Counted from the first letter of the stretch, positions 1 through 8,720 are shown. The stretch is DNA of 64,000 nucleotides from Rheinheimera sp. (GCF_030690345.1 NZ_JAUYGV010000006.1:1-64000); one strand, 5' to 3'. Notes: generated from the letters alone by a model not told the origin. A program made the numbers and translations.

Positions 1-18
1 AGAACAACAACAAGTTTT

Positions 19-136
19 TGCCTGGTGGCAATAGCGCTGTGGAACCACCTGATCCCATTCCGAACTCAGAAGTGAAACGCAGCTGCGACGATGGTAGTGT
101 AGCATTCGCTATGCGAGAGTAGTTCACCGCCAGGCT
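19..136 (+). rRNA. rrf: 5S ribosomal RNA
   Basis: The sequence starts TGCCTGGTGGC and ends in GCCAGGCT, which pair as helix I. It holds the conserved 5S stretches CCACCTGATCCCATTCCGAA and GAAGTGAAACGC. Length is about 118 nt, normal for a gammaproteobacterial 5S. It is presumably the last gene of an rRNA operon whose 16S and 23S lie outside the window to the left. A strong terminator follows at once. Confidence 0.97.
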
Positions 137-149
137 CCCAATTCAAGCA

Positions 150-178
150 AAAGGCCTACCCTCACCGGTAGGCCTTTT
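150..178 (+). terminator. Rho-independent terminator of the rRNA operon
   Basis: An AAAGGCCTACC / GGTAGGCCTTT stem with a short loop is followed by a run of T. It lies 13 nt after the 5S end, the expected place for rRNA operon termination. Confidence 0.9.
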
Positions 179-199
179 TGCGTTGAAGCGCCTCGGGGC

Positions 200-333
200 A
201 GGCCATCCTGGCGGCGCATTACTATCGCACACCAGCTACAGCGCTGCGCGTGTAGCATTGCGAAACACCTCCTGTGTTTCGTCCCTACGGACCGTTGCGT
301 TGCAACGTCCAAAGGTGTTCCTGACACCTTTGT
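200..333 (+). repeat. Cluster of three small hairpins with TCC(TG) loops
   Basis: Three short inverted repeats occur in 130 bases: GCCA-TCC-TGGC near 202-212, AAACAC/GTGTTT near 263-279, and GGTGT/ACACC near 314-328. Each carries the string TCCTG in or beside the loop (206-210, 270-274, 319-323). They look like modular palindromic repeat units inserted in sequence derived from an rRNA operon end. No coding potential was seen here. Confidence 0.5.
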
Positions 334-373
334 CGCTATGCGAAGTGGGTGAGCAAAGTAGTTCACCGCCAGT
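250..373 (+). pseudogene. Decayed 5S rRNA 3' end, interrupted
   Basis: GTGTAGCATT at about 250-259 and CGCTATGCGA at about 334-343 are the two halves of a continuous stretch in the real 5S gene (positions 96-117). AGTAGTTCACCGCCAG at 357-372 repeats the intact 5S 3' end (118-133). About 70 bases containing two hairpins separate the halves. The 5' two thirds of a 5S are not recognisable. I infer a duplicated 5S end that was interrupted and is decaying, so not a functional RNA. Confidence 0.6.
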
Positions 374-418
374 ACTCCACTACCAAACATCTGCCGATTT
401 ATGTAAATAGCAGACAAT

Positions 419-446
419 AAAAAGCCCGCATTAAGCGGGCTGGTTT
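419..446 (-). terminator. Terminator of the exported hypothetical gene
   Basis: Read on the minus strand, an AGCCCGC / GCGGGCT stem with a TTAAT loop is followed by TTTTTATT. It lies 12 bases after the stop codon of the minus-strand gene ending at 458. The plus-strand read also ends in a short T run, so it may also stop readthrough from the rRNA operon. Confidence 0.85.
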
Positions 447-457
447 TGCAGTAACTA

Positions 458-1270
458 TTACTTATTGCGGTGCAGGTTACCGTGCACATCAAAGCGCCAG
501 TGCGCATCTTGCAGCGCGGTTAAATATGCGCCTGCTTTGTCCAGTGCGACAGCTTTAATAAAGTGATTGTTCTTATCCAGAAAAATCAGCCATTGCTTTG
601 CAGTTTTGCTTAATTCGGTTTCAGCAATAAAGACGTGCATACCCAGGTAGTTTGGCAGGCTGTTATTCCAGCCTTGCTCTACTTTAAAGATGTAACGGCC
701 CTGGTAATCCGGGTGCAAAAAATTGGCTTGCTGCACCGGGCTTAGTAATTTTTTGTCACTGACGCTGACCAGAGCAATGCTATTACTGCGTGCAATCAAC
801 TGATTTAATTCACTGCGCTGTGCCGAAGCCTGGCGATTTCTTGCTGCCGCGGCATTTGCTATCGGCTTCGATAATGGCATGGCAATCTCTAATGAAAACA
901 ACGCCAACTCGTAATTATCCAGCAGTGCCAGGTAGGCTTTACTGTCACTACAATCTGTTGGTGGAGTAATACCTCGTCTGACGTTGTGCGTTAATTTTAC
1001 ATCTGCCTGCAGCAGTTTTTCTACATCACTACTATGTACCTTTTCTTGTAGCAAGGCTTGCAGTCGGTGATATTGCTTATCTGTCATTGAAACTGCCGGC
1101 TCGCCTTCAACCGGCAGCTCTTTACATTGCAGGTAATATTGACTTACGGCAGTAGAATGCAAGGCGCTGCTCACAGCTGATTGCAGTGTGCGCTTTTCCG
1201 ATGTTGAATAGCTGTTGGCTATGGCCGGTACGGCCGAAAGTACGCTAAGAAACGGGAGAACAGTTAACAT
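458..1270 (-). CDS. Exported protein of unknown function
   Basis: This 270-residue protein begins with a hydrophobic stretch ending AVPAIANS, which looks like a cleavable Sec signal peptide, so it is probably periplasmic. The rest is soluble and mostly helical, with two cysteines (around residues 49 and 104, YLQCKEL and PTDCSDS) that could form a disulfide. I recognise no domain. It stands alone between the rRNA terminator and tmcA, has its own terminator at 419-446, and lacks a strong ribosome binding site. Real coding is supported by the signal peptide, the length and the downstream terminator. The role is unknown. Confidence 0.75.
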   Translation of the reverse strand: MLTVLPFLSVLSAVPAIANSYSTSEKRTLQSAVSSALHSTAVSQYYLQCKELPVEGEPAVSMTDKQYHRLQALLQEKVHSSDVEKLLQADVKLTHNVRRGITPPTDCSDSKAYLALLDNYELALFSLEIAMPLSKPIANAAAARNRQASAQRSELNQLIARSNSIALVSVSDKKLLSPVQQANFLHPDYQGRYIFKVEQGWNNSLPNYLGMHVFIAETELSKTAKQWLIFLDKNNHFIKAVALDKAGAYLTALQDAHWRFDVHGNLHRNK

Positions 1271-1369
1271 ATAAATTGCATCCGGAAAATGTTGGCGGCA
1301 CCTTAGCCTGACTGAGCAAAAAAGGAAAGTGAATACTGGTGTGAACAGTTAAAGCCGCGGCCAGCTGCG

Positions 1370-3445
1370 TTAAAGCCCGATTGCTGTCAGCTGTGCTGCA
1401 ATCCAATCGAGGCAGCTTTTCTTACTGTGCTGGCCGGTTTGTTGCAGTATCTCCGGCCAACTGCGTCGCTGCCAGAACAGCGCACAAAGTACCTGGCTAA
1501 GCTCAGCCGGCAGCCGGCGGTAATGTAAGTTAAACCAGCTTAACAGCAGATGACTGACTAACTCGAACGGCCGCTTACCTTCGCTAAACAATTGCAGCTG
1601 CTCCAGCTCAGTATCACTGAACGCTGTCTGCTGCGTCGGTGTTGCCAGCGCTATGGCCAATTCGGCGTTTAACTGCGGATACAGTAATGAAAGATTGCTG
1701 TATAAGGTGGCGCTGAAACTCTGCTGTAGGTTGTGGCAAACTTCAGCTGAGGCGGTAACAGCTTGCAACATCAGTATAGAGTATTCGGCGCTGGCTTTAT
1801 CGCTGCTGCTGCCTAAGCGCACTGCGACGTAGCCCGCTTGCTGCCAAAATTGCAATAAGCCGGTTGTTACGCCAAAGCTGCTGCCCAGATAACTGATGCC
1901 GGCCTGCTGTGCCCCCTGTTTGATATGGCTGAGTAATTGATTGCCCAGTTGCCGGCGTTGCAATCCAGGGTGTACGCTAATACGCATTACCCGCCATAGC
2001 GGTAAAGCGGCCAGTTCCGGCCGCGCTGAATGAAAGGCCAGGCTTTGTGCCAGCAAGTGCCCCTGAACACGGCGCTCGCCGTGATAAACGGCTGTCGCAA
2101 GCGCTGCCGGCAGCTGACCTTCACTGCTGATCAGTGCGCAAGCCAGTACCTGTTCGTCCTGTTCCAGCGTCATAACCTGCAGCTGTGGGTTATCCAGTAA
2201 TGCAGCTAAATCTTTAACCTGAGTTTGGTAATGCGCCTGGCTTAGCAGATGGAATACCTGTTGCAGTTTTAGTGGTGTGCTAAGCCAGTCTGCGCCGCTG
2301 TAGCGACTGACATTAACGGCAGCCCCGGCATCATATAGCGCGTCGCTGGCCGGCTGTTGCAGCAAGAAGGCGGCAAAAATCAGTTGCTCCAGCGGATCAC
2401 CTGCCCGGTAGCGCACCGGTTGTTGCAGCTGCAGTTTTTTCCAGCCCGGGCACTGTGCACTAAGGTGTTGCTGAAACCGTAGCTGAAAGCCGCGGCCTGT
2501 GCCTTCATAGCCATGTTCGGTAGTGGCAAATACTATACGGCTAAAGCGAGCCAGCAGCTGCTGCAGCACCGGTGTTGGTATAGCCGCAGCTTCGTCTACC
2601 AGCAGTAAATCGGCATTGCTATCGGCGCGTAGCAGTTGATCAAAAGGCACAAACTGCAGGTGGTTATGCAGTGGGGCCTCTGTCAGTTGTTGAAAATGCT
2701 GCAAAGCGGTTTGCGCCGCCTGTGGTGAAGGCGCGGTAAGTATAATTTGCTTACCTGTGGTTGCCAGCTGTGCAGCAGCAATACCCAGGGCGGCTGATTT
2801 GCCACGGCCACGGTCGGCAGCCACGACTAACGGCCTGCGCCGGTGGCCACTGACCACATGCAAGATGCTCTCAACCGCAGTTTGCTGCTCTGTGCTGATA
2901 TAAGGTGCGGCAACAAAGGTAAGCGGCGCAGCGGCTGGCCAGTTAAGTTGGCGGCTGATCTGTTCGCCGTCGATAATCACGCTGTTTTGTTGCGCTAACT
3001 GCAATAGCCAAAACGCGACGAAATGGCCCTGATGGTTGGCGGCATCCACCGGGTAAGGTAACAGGCTTTTATGTGCCGGATTAGCCTGCTGTTGCCACTT
3101 TGCAAAGGGCGGGCAGAGCAGCAACCAGATGCCGCCAGCTTTAACACAGCCGGCAGAAGCTGCCACCAGATCGGCGTTAAAGCCGCTGAACGCATTGATC
3201 ACCAAAATATCGCATTCACTGCCCAGCAGCTGATAGTTTTGCTTGCCGGTTAAGTTAACGGCATCGGCAGGCGCTTCAGCGCCAAGCCAATATAGCTTGT
3301 GGTAGCTAATAGTGCTGAGTAAGGCCGTAGTGTGCGCCAGCAGCGCCTCTGCTGTGCCCTGCCAAACAACCGGCAAACGGATATGCAACTGCGCGGCCTG
3401 TTGTTGCCACTGTTGTAACTGAGCCAGCAGCGCAGTTACCGGCAT
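1370..3445 (-). CDS. tmcA: tRNA(Met) cytidine acetyltransferase TmcA
   Basis: TmcA makes N4-acetylcytidine at the wobble position of elongator tRNA-Met, using acetyl-CoA and ATP. The 691-residue protein shows the family architecture: an N-terminal region, a RecA-like ATPase with a Walker A (ADRGRGKSA, about 209-217) and a DEAA-type Walker B (LLLVDEAAAIP, about 280-290), then a GNAT acetyltransferase domain whose acetyl-CoA loop is VHPGLQRRQLGNQLL (about 491-505), and a C-terminal tRNA-binding part. The start codon directly follows the uvrD stop codon (TAAATG), so the two are probably co-transcribed and translationally coupled. Length matches E. coli TmcA (671 residues). Confidence 0.95.
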   Translation of the reverse strand: MPVTALLAQLQQWQQQAAQLHIRLPVVWQGTAEALLAHTTALLSTISYHKLYWLGAEAPADAVNLTGKQNYQLLGSECDILVINAFSGFNADLVAASAGCVKAGGIWLLLCPPFAKWQQQANPAHKSLLPYPVDAANHQGHFVAFWLLQLAQQNSVIIDGEQISRQLNWPAAAPLTFVAAPYISTEQQTAVESILHVVSGHRRRPLVVAADRGRGKSAALGIAAAQLATTGKQIILTAPSPQAAQTALQHFQQLTEAPLHNHLQFVPFDQLLRADSNADLLLVDEAAAIPTPVLQQLLARFSRIVFATTEHGYEGTGRGFQLRFQQHLSAQCPGWKKLQLQQPVRYRAGDPLEQLIFAAFLLQQPASDALYDAGAAVNVSRYSGADWLSTPLKLQQVFHLLSQAHYQTQVKDLAALLDNPQLQVMTLEQDEQVLACALISSEGQLPAALATAVYHGERRVQGHLLAQSLAFHSARPELAALPLWRVMRISVHPGLQRRQLGNQLLSHIKQGAQQAGISYLGSSFGVTTGLLQFWQQAGYVAVRLGSSSDKASAEYSILMLQAVTASAEVCHNLQQSFSATLYSNLSLLYPQLNAELAIALATPTQQTAFSDTELEQLQLFSEGKRPFELVSHLLLSWFNLHYRRLPAELSQVLCALFWQRRSWPEILQQTGQHSKKSCLDWIAAQLTAIGL

Positions 3446-5617
3446 TTAACCAACCGCCTGCAACCGGGCATAGGCCGTGACCAGCCACTTGCTGCCCAGA
3501 TCGTCGAAATTCACCTGAATCCGCGATTGGCTGCCGGTGCCTTCATAGTTAAGCACGGTACCTTCGCCGAATTTATCGTGCAACACCCGCTGGCCCAATT
3601 TAAAGCCGGTATTTTCAAAGGCGACGTGCGAGGCGGCGCTGCCAAAGCGGTTAAATTGGGTGGGCCGGCTAACCTGAGTGGTCAGGCGGATTTCTTCTAC
3701 ATATTCAGCCGGAATTTCACGGATAAAGCGTGACGGTTTGTGGTATTGCTCCTGGCCATATAAGCGACGGCTTTCGGCATGGGTTAAATACAGCTTTTTC
3801 ATTGCCCGTGTCATACCGACATAACACAAGCGGCGCTCTTCTTCTAACCGGGTCGGGTCGTCGCCACTTTGCTGGCTGGGGAACATGCCTTCTTCCAGGC
3901 CGCAAATAAACACCAGCGGAAATTCCAGCCCTTTAGCGCTGTGCAATGTCATCAACTGCACCGCATCCGAGTGCTCTTCGGCCTGGTACTCACCGGCTTC
4001 CAGCGCAGCTTGCGATAAAAACGCCGCCAGCGGTGTCATATCTTCAGCGCGACGCTCATCAAAATTCTGGCAAGCGGTAATCAGCTCGTTTAAGTTCTCA
4101 ATCCGCGTTTCGGCTTTCTCGCCTTTTTCCGCCTGATACATGGCATATAAACCGGACTGCTTAATCGCATGTTCGGCTTGCTCATGCAGCGGTAACTCTG
4201 CCACCTGAGTATCTAATTGTTCAATTAACTGCATAAAGTTATCGATAGCAGAGGCGGCGCGGCCGGTAAGCAGCTTTTGCGCCAGCATCTGCTGCAGGCT
4301 TTGCCACAGTGTTTGCTGCTGGGCGCGGGAGTGTTCACGTACTTTATTTAACGTGGTATCGCCAATGCCTCGCACCGGGGTATTAATAACGCGCTCCAGT
4401 GCGGCGTCATCCTGGCGGTTATGCAGCAGGCGCAGGTAGGCCAGTGCATCTTTAATTTCCTGGCGCTCATAAAAGCGCAGGCCGCCGTAAATACGGTAGT
4501 GCAGGCCTTCCTGAATTAATGCTTCTTCCAGTACCCGCGACTGGGCATTGTTGCGGTATAAAATGGCGGCTTCGCTTAAGCGATCGCCCTGTTTGTGCCA
4601 ATCGCGGATGCGGCCGACAATAAAGCGCGCTTCATCCAGCTCGTTAAAGGCGGTGTACAGGGAGATCACTTCGCCCTGAGCGCCGTCGGTCCATAAGTCT
4701 TTACCCAGCCGGTCAGTGTTATTGGCAATAACGGCATTAGCGGCTTTTAAAATGGTTTCGGTAGAGCGGTAGTTTTGCTCCAGCCGCACGGTGTCAACGT
4801 CCGGGAAGTCTTTTAAGAAGGTTTGGATATTCTCAACCCTGGCACCGCGCCAGCCGTATATGGACTGGTCATCGTCACCAACAATCATCACTTTGGCCGT
4901 GCTGCCGGCTAGCAGACGCAGCCATTGGTATTGAATGGCGTTGGTATCCTGAAACTCGTCTACCAGGATATGGCGAAAACGCTGCTGATAATGGCCGCGT
5001 ACTTCACTGTTCTGTTTTAACAGCTCAAAGCTGCGCAGCAGTATTTCGGCAAAGTCGACTAAACCGGCGCGGTCGCACATATCCTGATAAGCGGCATAAA
5101 TTTTTACCATCTGCTGCAGACTGAAATCGCCGGCGGCGTCGATCATGCCCGGGCGTAGGCCGTCATCTTTGCGGGCATTAATAAACCACTGAATTTGCTT
5201 TGGTGGCCAGTGCTTTTCGTCCAGGTTCAGCGCTTTTAATACCCGCTTAACCAGCCGGTACTGATCGTCGCTGTCGATGATTTGAAAGCCCTGCGGTAAA
5301 CCGGCTTCCTGGTAGTGCGCGCGCAGCATACGGTGCGACAAACCATGAAAGGTACCCATCCACAGGTTGTTTAAACTCACGCCTATGGTGCTTTCAATCC
5401 GGCTGCGCATTTCCTGCGAGGCTTTATTGGTGAAAGTTACCGCCAGCAAGCTGTAAGGCGCTACCCGTTCTACCTGCATTAACCAGGCTAAGCGATGCAC
5501 CAGCACGCGGGTTTTGCCACTACCGGCCCCGGCCAGTACCAGCATATGTTGCGGTGATGCTGCCACCGCATCGCGTTGTTTATCGTTCAGCCCGTCCAGC
5601 AGGTAAGATACATCCAT
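3446..5617 (-). CDS. uvrD: DNA helicase II UvrD
   Basis: UvrD is a superfamily 1A 3'-5' DNA helicase/translocase that removes UvrBC and the cut oligonucleotide in nucleotide excision repair and unwinds DNA in mismatch repair. The 723 residues carry the Q motif (LNDKQRDAVAA), Walker A (AGAGSGKTRVL, about 30-40), motif II (ILVDEFQDTN), motif III (VGDDDQSIYGWRGA), motif IV (LEQNYRST), and motifs V/VI (LMTLHSAKGLEFP, VGMTRAMKKLYLTHA). The C-terminal tail ends in the conserved Tudor-like segment (KFGEGTVLNYEG). Length is as for E. coli UvrD (720). A promoter and a possible LexA site lie just upstream. In many relatives it follows xerC-yigB; here an efflux gene separates yigB from it. Confidence 0.97.
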   Translation of the reverse strand: MDVSYLLDGLNDKQRDAVAASPQHMLVLAGAGSGKTRVLVHRLAWLMQVERVAPYSLLAVTFTNKASQEMRSRIESTIGVSLNNLWMGTFHGLSHRMLRAHYQEAGLPQGFQIIDSDDQYRLVKRVLKALNLDEKHWPPKQIQWFINARKDDGLRPGMIDAAGDFSLQQMVKIYAAYQDMCDRAGLVDFAEILLRSFELLKQNSEVRGHYQQRFRHILVDEFQDTNAIQYQWLRLLAGSTAKVMIVGDDDQSIYGWRGARVENIQTFLKDFPDVDTVRLEQNYRSTETILKAANAVIANNTDRLGKDLWTDGAQGEVISLYTAFNELDEARFIVGRIRDWHKQGDRLSEAAILYRNNAQSRVLEEALIQEGLHYRIYGGLRFYERQEIKDALAYLRLLHNRQDDAALERVINTPVRGIGDTTLNKVREHSRAQQQTLWQSLQQMLAQKLLTGRAASAIDNFMQLIEQLDTQVAELPLHEQAEHAIKQSGLYAMYQAEKGEKAETRIENLNELITACQNFDERRAEDMTPLAAFLSQAALEAGEYQAEEHSDAVQLMTLHSAKGLEFPLVFICGLEEGMFPSQQSGDDPTRLEEERRLCYVGMTRAMKKLYLTHAESRRLYGQEQYHKPSRFIREIPAEYVEEIRLTTQVSRPTQFNRFGSAASHVAFENTGFKLGQRVLHDKFGEGTVLNYEGTGSQSRIQVNFDDLGSKWLVTAYARLQAVG

Positions 5618-5647
5618 CAGAAAGTCTCGCTAAGCACAATGGCGGCC

Positions 5648-5675
5648 ATTATAGCAGCCTGGCTGTGCACGCCAA
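5648..5675 (-). promoter_or_regulatory. Sigma-70-type promoter for uvrD
   Basis: On the minus strand TTGGCG (5675-5670) and TATAAT (5653-5648) are separated by 16 bases. The perfect -10 lies about 30 bases before the uvrD start codon. Confidence 0.65.
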
Positions 5676-5684
5676 GCGCAGTTA

Positions 5685-5700
5685 GTGGATATATAACCAG
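5685..5700. promoter_or_regulatory. Possible LexA (SOS) operator upstream of uvrD
   Basis: GTGGATATATAACCAG matches the LexA consensus CTGTATATATATACAG at about 12 of 16 positions, keeping the right CAG end but not the left CTG. It sits directly upstream of the uvrD -35. E. coli uvrD is LexA-regulated. The match is imperfect, so this is only a candidate. Confidence 0.35.
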
Positions 5701-6954
5701 TTAGTCAAATGATGGCGCTGCATGCTGTTGTTGCTGTTGATGTTTTGCTTTATAGGTATTGGCAAAGGTTAAAATCGCCATACTGATACAGCCAAAAATG
5801 AAAAAGCCTGCAGTCACCGGAATAAGGCTGCCGTTATACATCTGGCCTATTACTGTGCCTATGCACAGCGACATAATGGATGACACAGAACCAATAATAG
5901 CGGCAGCTATGCCAGCCACATGTCCCATAGGCTCCATCGCCATCGCGTTGATATTACCAAACACCAGACCAAAACAAAAAAACAGCACCGCAGCGTAGAG
6001 TAAAAACATCCATAGCTGTATTTCAATAACTAAATGCAGCACTAAAAACAGTGCTGAGCTAACAATAATGCCCAGCACAGCGCTGTGGGATAATTGCTGC
6101 ATACCCCATTTTTGCACCAGACGCGAGTTCACTAACGAGGCTGCGCCAAACACAATCGCCAGCAAGCCAAAGTACAGGGTGAACAGCTCGCCTGTTTTAA
6201 ATAAGTCCTGAAAAATTTGTTGCGACGAATTCAGGTAGCCAATAAAGCTGCCGAAAAACAATCCCATACAAATCATGTAGCAGACAGTGGGTACATTACG
6301 GATAACTTCTTTAAAGCCCTCGCTAAAGCCTTTTTTGCTCATCGGAATACGATGCGGTTTGGGCAAGGTTTCTTCCAGGCGGCAAAAAATCCACACCACG
6401 ATTAACAGCGCATAGAACACATAAAGCAGAAAAATATCACGCCATGAGCCAACCCATAACACGGCCTGCCCCAGGCTGGGTGCTAAAGCCGGCACCATAA
6501 CGAAAATCATCATCACCAGCGACATAATACGCGCCATATCATTGCCGGAGTATTTATCCCGTACGATAGAAATAGCCGAAACATAGGGGCCGGAAACCCC
6601 TAAACCCTGAATAAAACGACCCAATAGCAAGGTGTTGATGTCATTAGCGAAATAACATATCACTGTGCCCACTAAAAACAGCGCTATGCCACCGTTCAGC
6701 ACTTTCTTGCGGCCGGTAGCGTCTGACAACGGGCCGCAAATCAGCTGACCTATCGCCATCCCGAAAAATAAAGCACTGACCACCAACTGCGCCTGATTCG
6801 GGTGGCTCATCGCAATGTCAGCACGAATAGCATCCAGTGCCGGCAATAAGGCATCAATAGAGATGGCAACAATAGACATCATAAGCGCCACCAGTAAGGT
6901 AAATTCACCGGTGGAAATACGCGACTGCGGCGCGTGGGTGGAATAATCAGACAT
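5701..6954 (-). CDS. MFS drug-efflux transporter, Bcr/CflA type
   Basis: This 417-residue inner-membrane protein with 12 predicted hydrophobic segments belongs to the DHA1 (12-TM drug:H+ antiporter) branch of the major facilitator superfamily. The N-terminal half carries SIDALLPALDAIRADI and the loop 2-3 motif GPLSDATGRKKVLNGG, which are typical of Bcr/CflA multidrug exporters. The C-terminal tail is glutamine/histidine rich. A ribosome binding site AAGGAA lies 9 bases before the ATG. The gene separates yigB from uvrD, which are neighbours in E. coli, so it is probably a later insertion in this locus. The substrate cannot be told from sequence. Confidence 0.88.
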   Translation of the reverse strand: MSDYSTHAPQSRISTGEFTLLVALMMSIVAISIDALLPALDAIRADIAMSHPNQAQLVVSALFFGMAIGQLICGPLSDATGRKKVLNGGIALFLVGTVICYFANDINTLLLGRFIQGLGVSGPYVSAISIVRDKYSGNDMARIMSLVMMIFVMVPALAPSLGQAVLWVGSWRDIFLLYVFYALLIVVWIFCRLEETLPKPHRIPMSKKGFSEGFKEVIRNVPTVCYMICMGLFFGSFIGYLNSSQQIFQDLFKTGELFTLYFGLLAIVFGAASLVNSRLVQKWGMQQLSHSAVLGIIVSSALFLVLHLVIEIQLWMFLLYAAVLFFCFGLVFGNINAMAMEPMGHVAGIAAAIIGSVSSIMSLCIGTVIGQMYNGSLIPVTAGFFIFGCISMAILTFANTYKAKHQQQQQHAAPSFD

Positions 6955-6972
6955 TTACAGCATTCCTTGTTT

Positions 6973-6991
6973 AAAACTGCCTGCAGCAGGC
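6973..6991 (-). terminator. Weak terminator after yigB
   Basis: Read on the minus strand, a GCCTGC/GCAGGC stem is followed by AGTTTT. It lies between the yigB stop and the efflux gene start. The short T run makes it weak. Confidence 0.4.
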
Positions 6992-7013
6992 GGGAATAGT
7001 TTGGCTTGTTACA

Positions 7014-7712
7014 TCACAGCAGCGCAGATAATTGCTGCACATCAGTCAGCCGGATATGTGGCAATACCGCAATGGCAGTTTGATAATGATCCAGCCAGGC
7101 AGCCTGACAACCGGCGCTTAGCGCACCCATCACATCGGCGCGGTGGCTGTCACCAATATGCAGTATCTGCGCAGGCGCTACCTGTAAACGCGCAGCTGCG
7201 GTGAGAAATAAATCGGCATAGGGTTTCATCCGGCCATCGGGTCCGGCCTGCAGGCTGAATTCGAATAACCCGCCGATACCCATTTTATTAATACAGGCGT
7301 TACCATTGGTAATGGCAATCAGCTTATAGCGCTGTGCCAGAGCCGACAGCAGCTGTGTTACTTCCGGCGTCAGGCTAATGCGGGTGCGTTCGGCCAGAAA
7401 CGCGTTGTAGGCCAGTTCAGCAATTTCGCCGGCTTCACATTGTGCCAGACCCAATGAGGTTAAGCCGGCTTCAATACCCAGCAAGCGCCAGCGGCCGATA
7501 TCATGGCGGATATCAGGGGTGGCTTGTGCCAGCAGGCGGCGTTGCTGCCACCAGAATTCGCTGTCAGTGTCCTGCGTTAGCGGCGCATGCTGCACCAGAG
7601 CGCTAAGCATGGCGGCTTCAGCGGCCGCCAATACCGGGCTGTTGTCGTATAGGGTATCGTCCAGATCAAACGACAATACGCTAACCTGGCTTAGTGCTTT
7701 AAATAATTGCAT
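7014..7712 (-). CDS. yigB: HAD phosphatase YigB
   Basis: This haloacid-dehalogenase family phosphatase is equivalent to E. coli YigB, which dephosphorylates 5-amino-6-ribitylamino-uracil phosphate in riboflavin synthesis and also FMN. Visible are HAD motif I (FDLDDTLYDN), motif II (ITNGNA), the motif III lysine region (GRMKPYADLF) and motif IV (HIGDSHRADVMGA). The YigB-like segment IRHDIGRWRLLGIE is also present. I prefer the ATG at 7712 because it gives the same distance to motif I as in YigB and has GGTAG 5 bases upstream. An in-frame ATG at 7724 would overlap the end of the lysR gene by 7 bases. It is co-directional with lysR, probably coupled. Confidence 0.88.
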   Translation of the reverse strand: MQLFKALSQVSVLSFDLDDTLYDNSPVLAAAEAAMLSALVQHAPLTQDTDSEFWWQQRRLLAQATPDIRHDIGRWRLLGIEAGLTSLGLAQCEAGEIAELAYNAFLAERTRISLTPEVTQLLSALAQRYKLIAITNGNACINKMGIGGLFEFSLQAGPDGRMKPYADLFLTAAARLQVAPAQILHIGDSHRADVMGALSAGCQAAWLDHYQTAIAVLPHIRLTDVQQLSALL

Positions 7713-7717
7713 AGTTG

Positions 7718-8632
7718 CTACCATGTTGTTGGCTGAAACACCTGCTGCCAGCTTACCGCCGCCAGTTGCTGACTAAACCAGCTTAACGCCTGGCCCTGGC
7801 TGTGCTTTTGCCACGCCATATACAGCGGCACTTTATCTCTGGGGATGCTGCTGGCTTTGGCGACCAGTTCACCCCGTGCCAGCTCTTCGCTGATCAGGTG
7901 GCGTGGCACAAAGCCAATCCCCAAGCCTTGTTTTTGCGCGTCTATTTTTGCCTGCATATTACTGACAATAACGCGCTGCCGGGTATCGAACAAGCCGGAC
8001 GAGCGCTTGGGCGCGTCCAGTGCCGAGTCGGCGACAACAATGGCGGCAAACTGTTGTACATCTTCGATGCCGACAATCCGATCTAACGCTGCCAATTGGT
8101 GATGCGGCGCTACGGCAAACACAAATTCAGCTTCACCCAGCGGCAGCAAATTAAACTGGCCCTTGGGTAAATCGCCGGATACACCAACTGCAATATCGGC
8201 CCGACCGGTTTGCAGCGCTTCCCAGCCACCGGCCATCACCTCTTCTTTTACCAATACCTGAGTAATTTTGCCCAGTTGCAAAAACTGACCAATCACATCC
8301 AGCAGCGGCGCATTCGGAATTATGCTGTCTTTGGCAATCATCAGTTGTGTTTCCCAGCCGGTATCCAGCTGTTTTACCGCATTTTGCAGCTGGTTAGCGG
8401 CATGCAACAAGGTACGGCCCTGTTCCAGCAGCAACTGCCCCGCCGGGGTTAACTGTGCCCGCTGTTTGCTGCGGTCAAATAAGGCTACGCCTAAATCAGA
8501 CTCCAGCTTGGCAATGGTGTAACTCAGTGCTGAAGGCACCTTGTACAGCGCTTCAGCGGCGGCGGCAAAACTACCTTTGCGCTCTATCGCATCCAGTGCT
8601 CTTAAAGCGTCTAAACTCAGTACGTTATGCAT
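7718..8632 (-). CDS. LysR-family regulator, YhaJ-like
   Basis: This 304-residue transcription regulator has an N-terminal winged helix-turn-helix (residues about 5-65; LRALDAIERKGSFAAAAEAL, then PSALSYTIAKLESDLGVALFDR) and a C-terminal effector-binding domain. The HTH and the following GWETQL and GGWEALQTGRADIAVG segments resemble E. coli YhaJ. The gene is divergent from doxX, and in E. coli YhaJ activates the DoxX-family gene yqjF, so the pairing supports the same regulatory relation here (inference). A perfect 7+7 palindrome lies between the two genes at 8654-8670. The effector is unknown; for YhaJ aromatic quinone-like compounds are reported. Confidence 0.85.
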   Translation of the reverse strand: MHNVLSLDALRALDAIERKGSFAAAAEALYKVPSALSYTIAKLESDLGVALFDRSKQRAQLTPAGQLLLEQGRTLLHAANQLQNAVKQLDTGWETQLMIAKDSIIPNAPLLDVIGQFLQLGKITQVLVKEEVMAGGWEALQTGRADIAVGVSGDLPKGQFNLLPLGEAEFVFAVAPHHQLAALDRIVGIEDVQQFAAIVVADSALDAPKRSSGLFDTRQRVIVSNMQAKIDAQKQGLGIGFVPRHLISEELARGELVAKASSIPRDKVPLYMAWQKHSQGQALSWFSQQLAAVSWQQVFQPTTW

Positions 8633-8653
8633 GGCAGGCTCATTTCAGGCTAA

Positions 8654-8670
8654 ATTCAAATATTTTGAAT
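8654..8670. promoter_or_regulatory. Palindromic operator for the LysR regulator
   Basis: ATTCAAA-TAT-TTTGAAT is a perfect inverted repeat and contains a T-N11-A LysR box (TCAAATATTTTGA). It lies 22 bases before the regulator's start and about 120 before doxX, fitting both autoregulation and doxX control. Confidence 0.6.
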
Positions 8671-8693
8671 AGTGTAGTCAAAACATTGCGCTT

Positions 8694-8720
8694 TTGCCGC
8701 AAAAATTATCCGGCTATAGT
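8694..8720 (+). promoter_or_regulatory. Probable doxX promoter
   Basis: TTGCCG (8694-8699) and TATAGT (8715-8720) are spaced 15 bases apart, about 70 bases before the doxX start. The spacer is short, so activation by the adjacent LysR protein would make sense. Confidence 0.4.

Noticed and set aside
183-507. Reading frames of 75 and 127 codons across the rRNA-operon end
   Set aside because: They run through the 5S relic, hairpins and terminator, with no ribosome site or family similarity.
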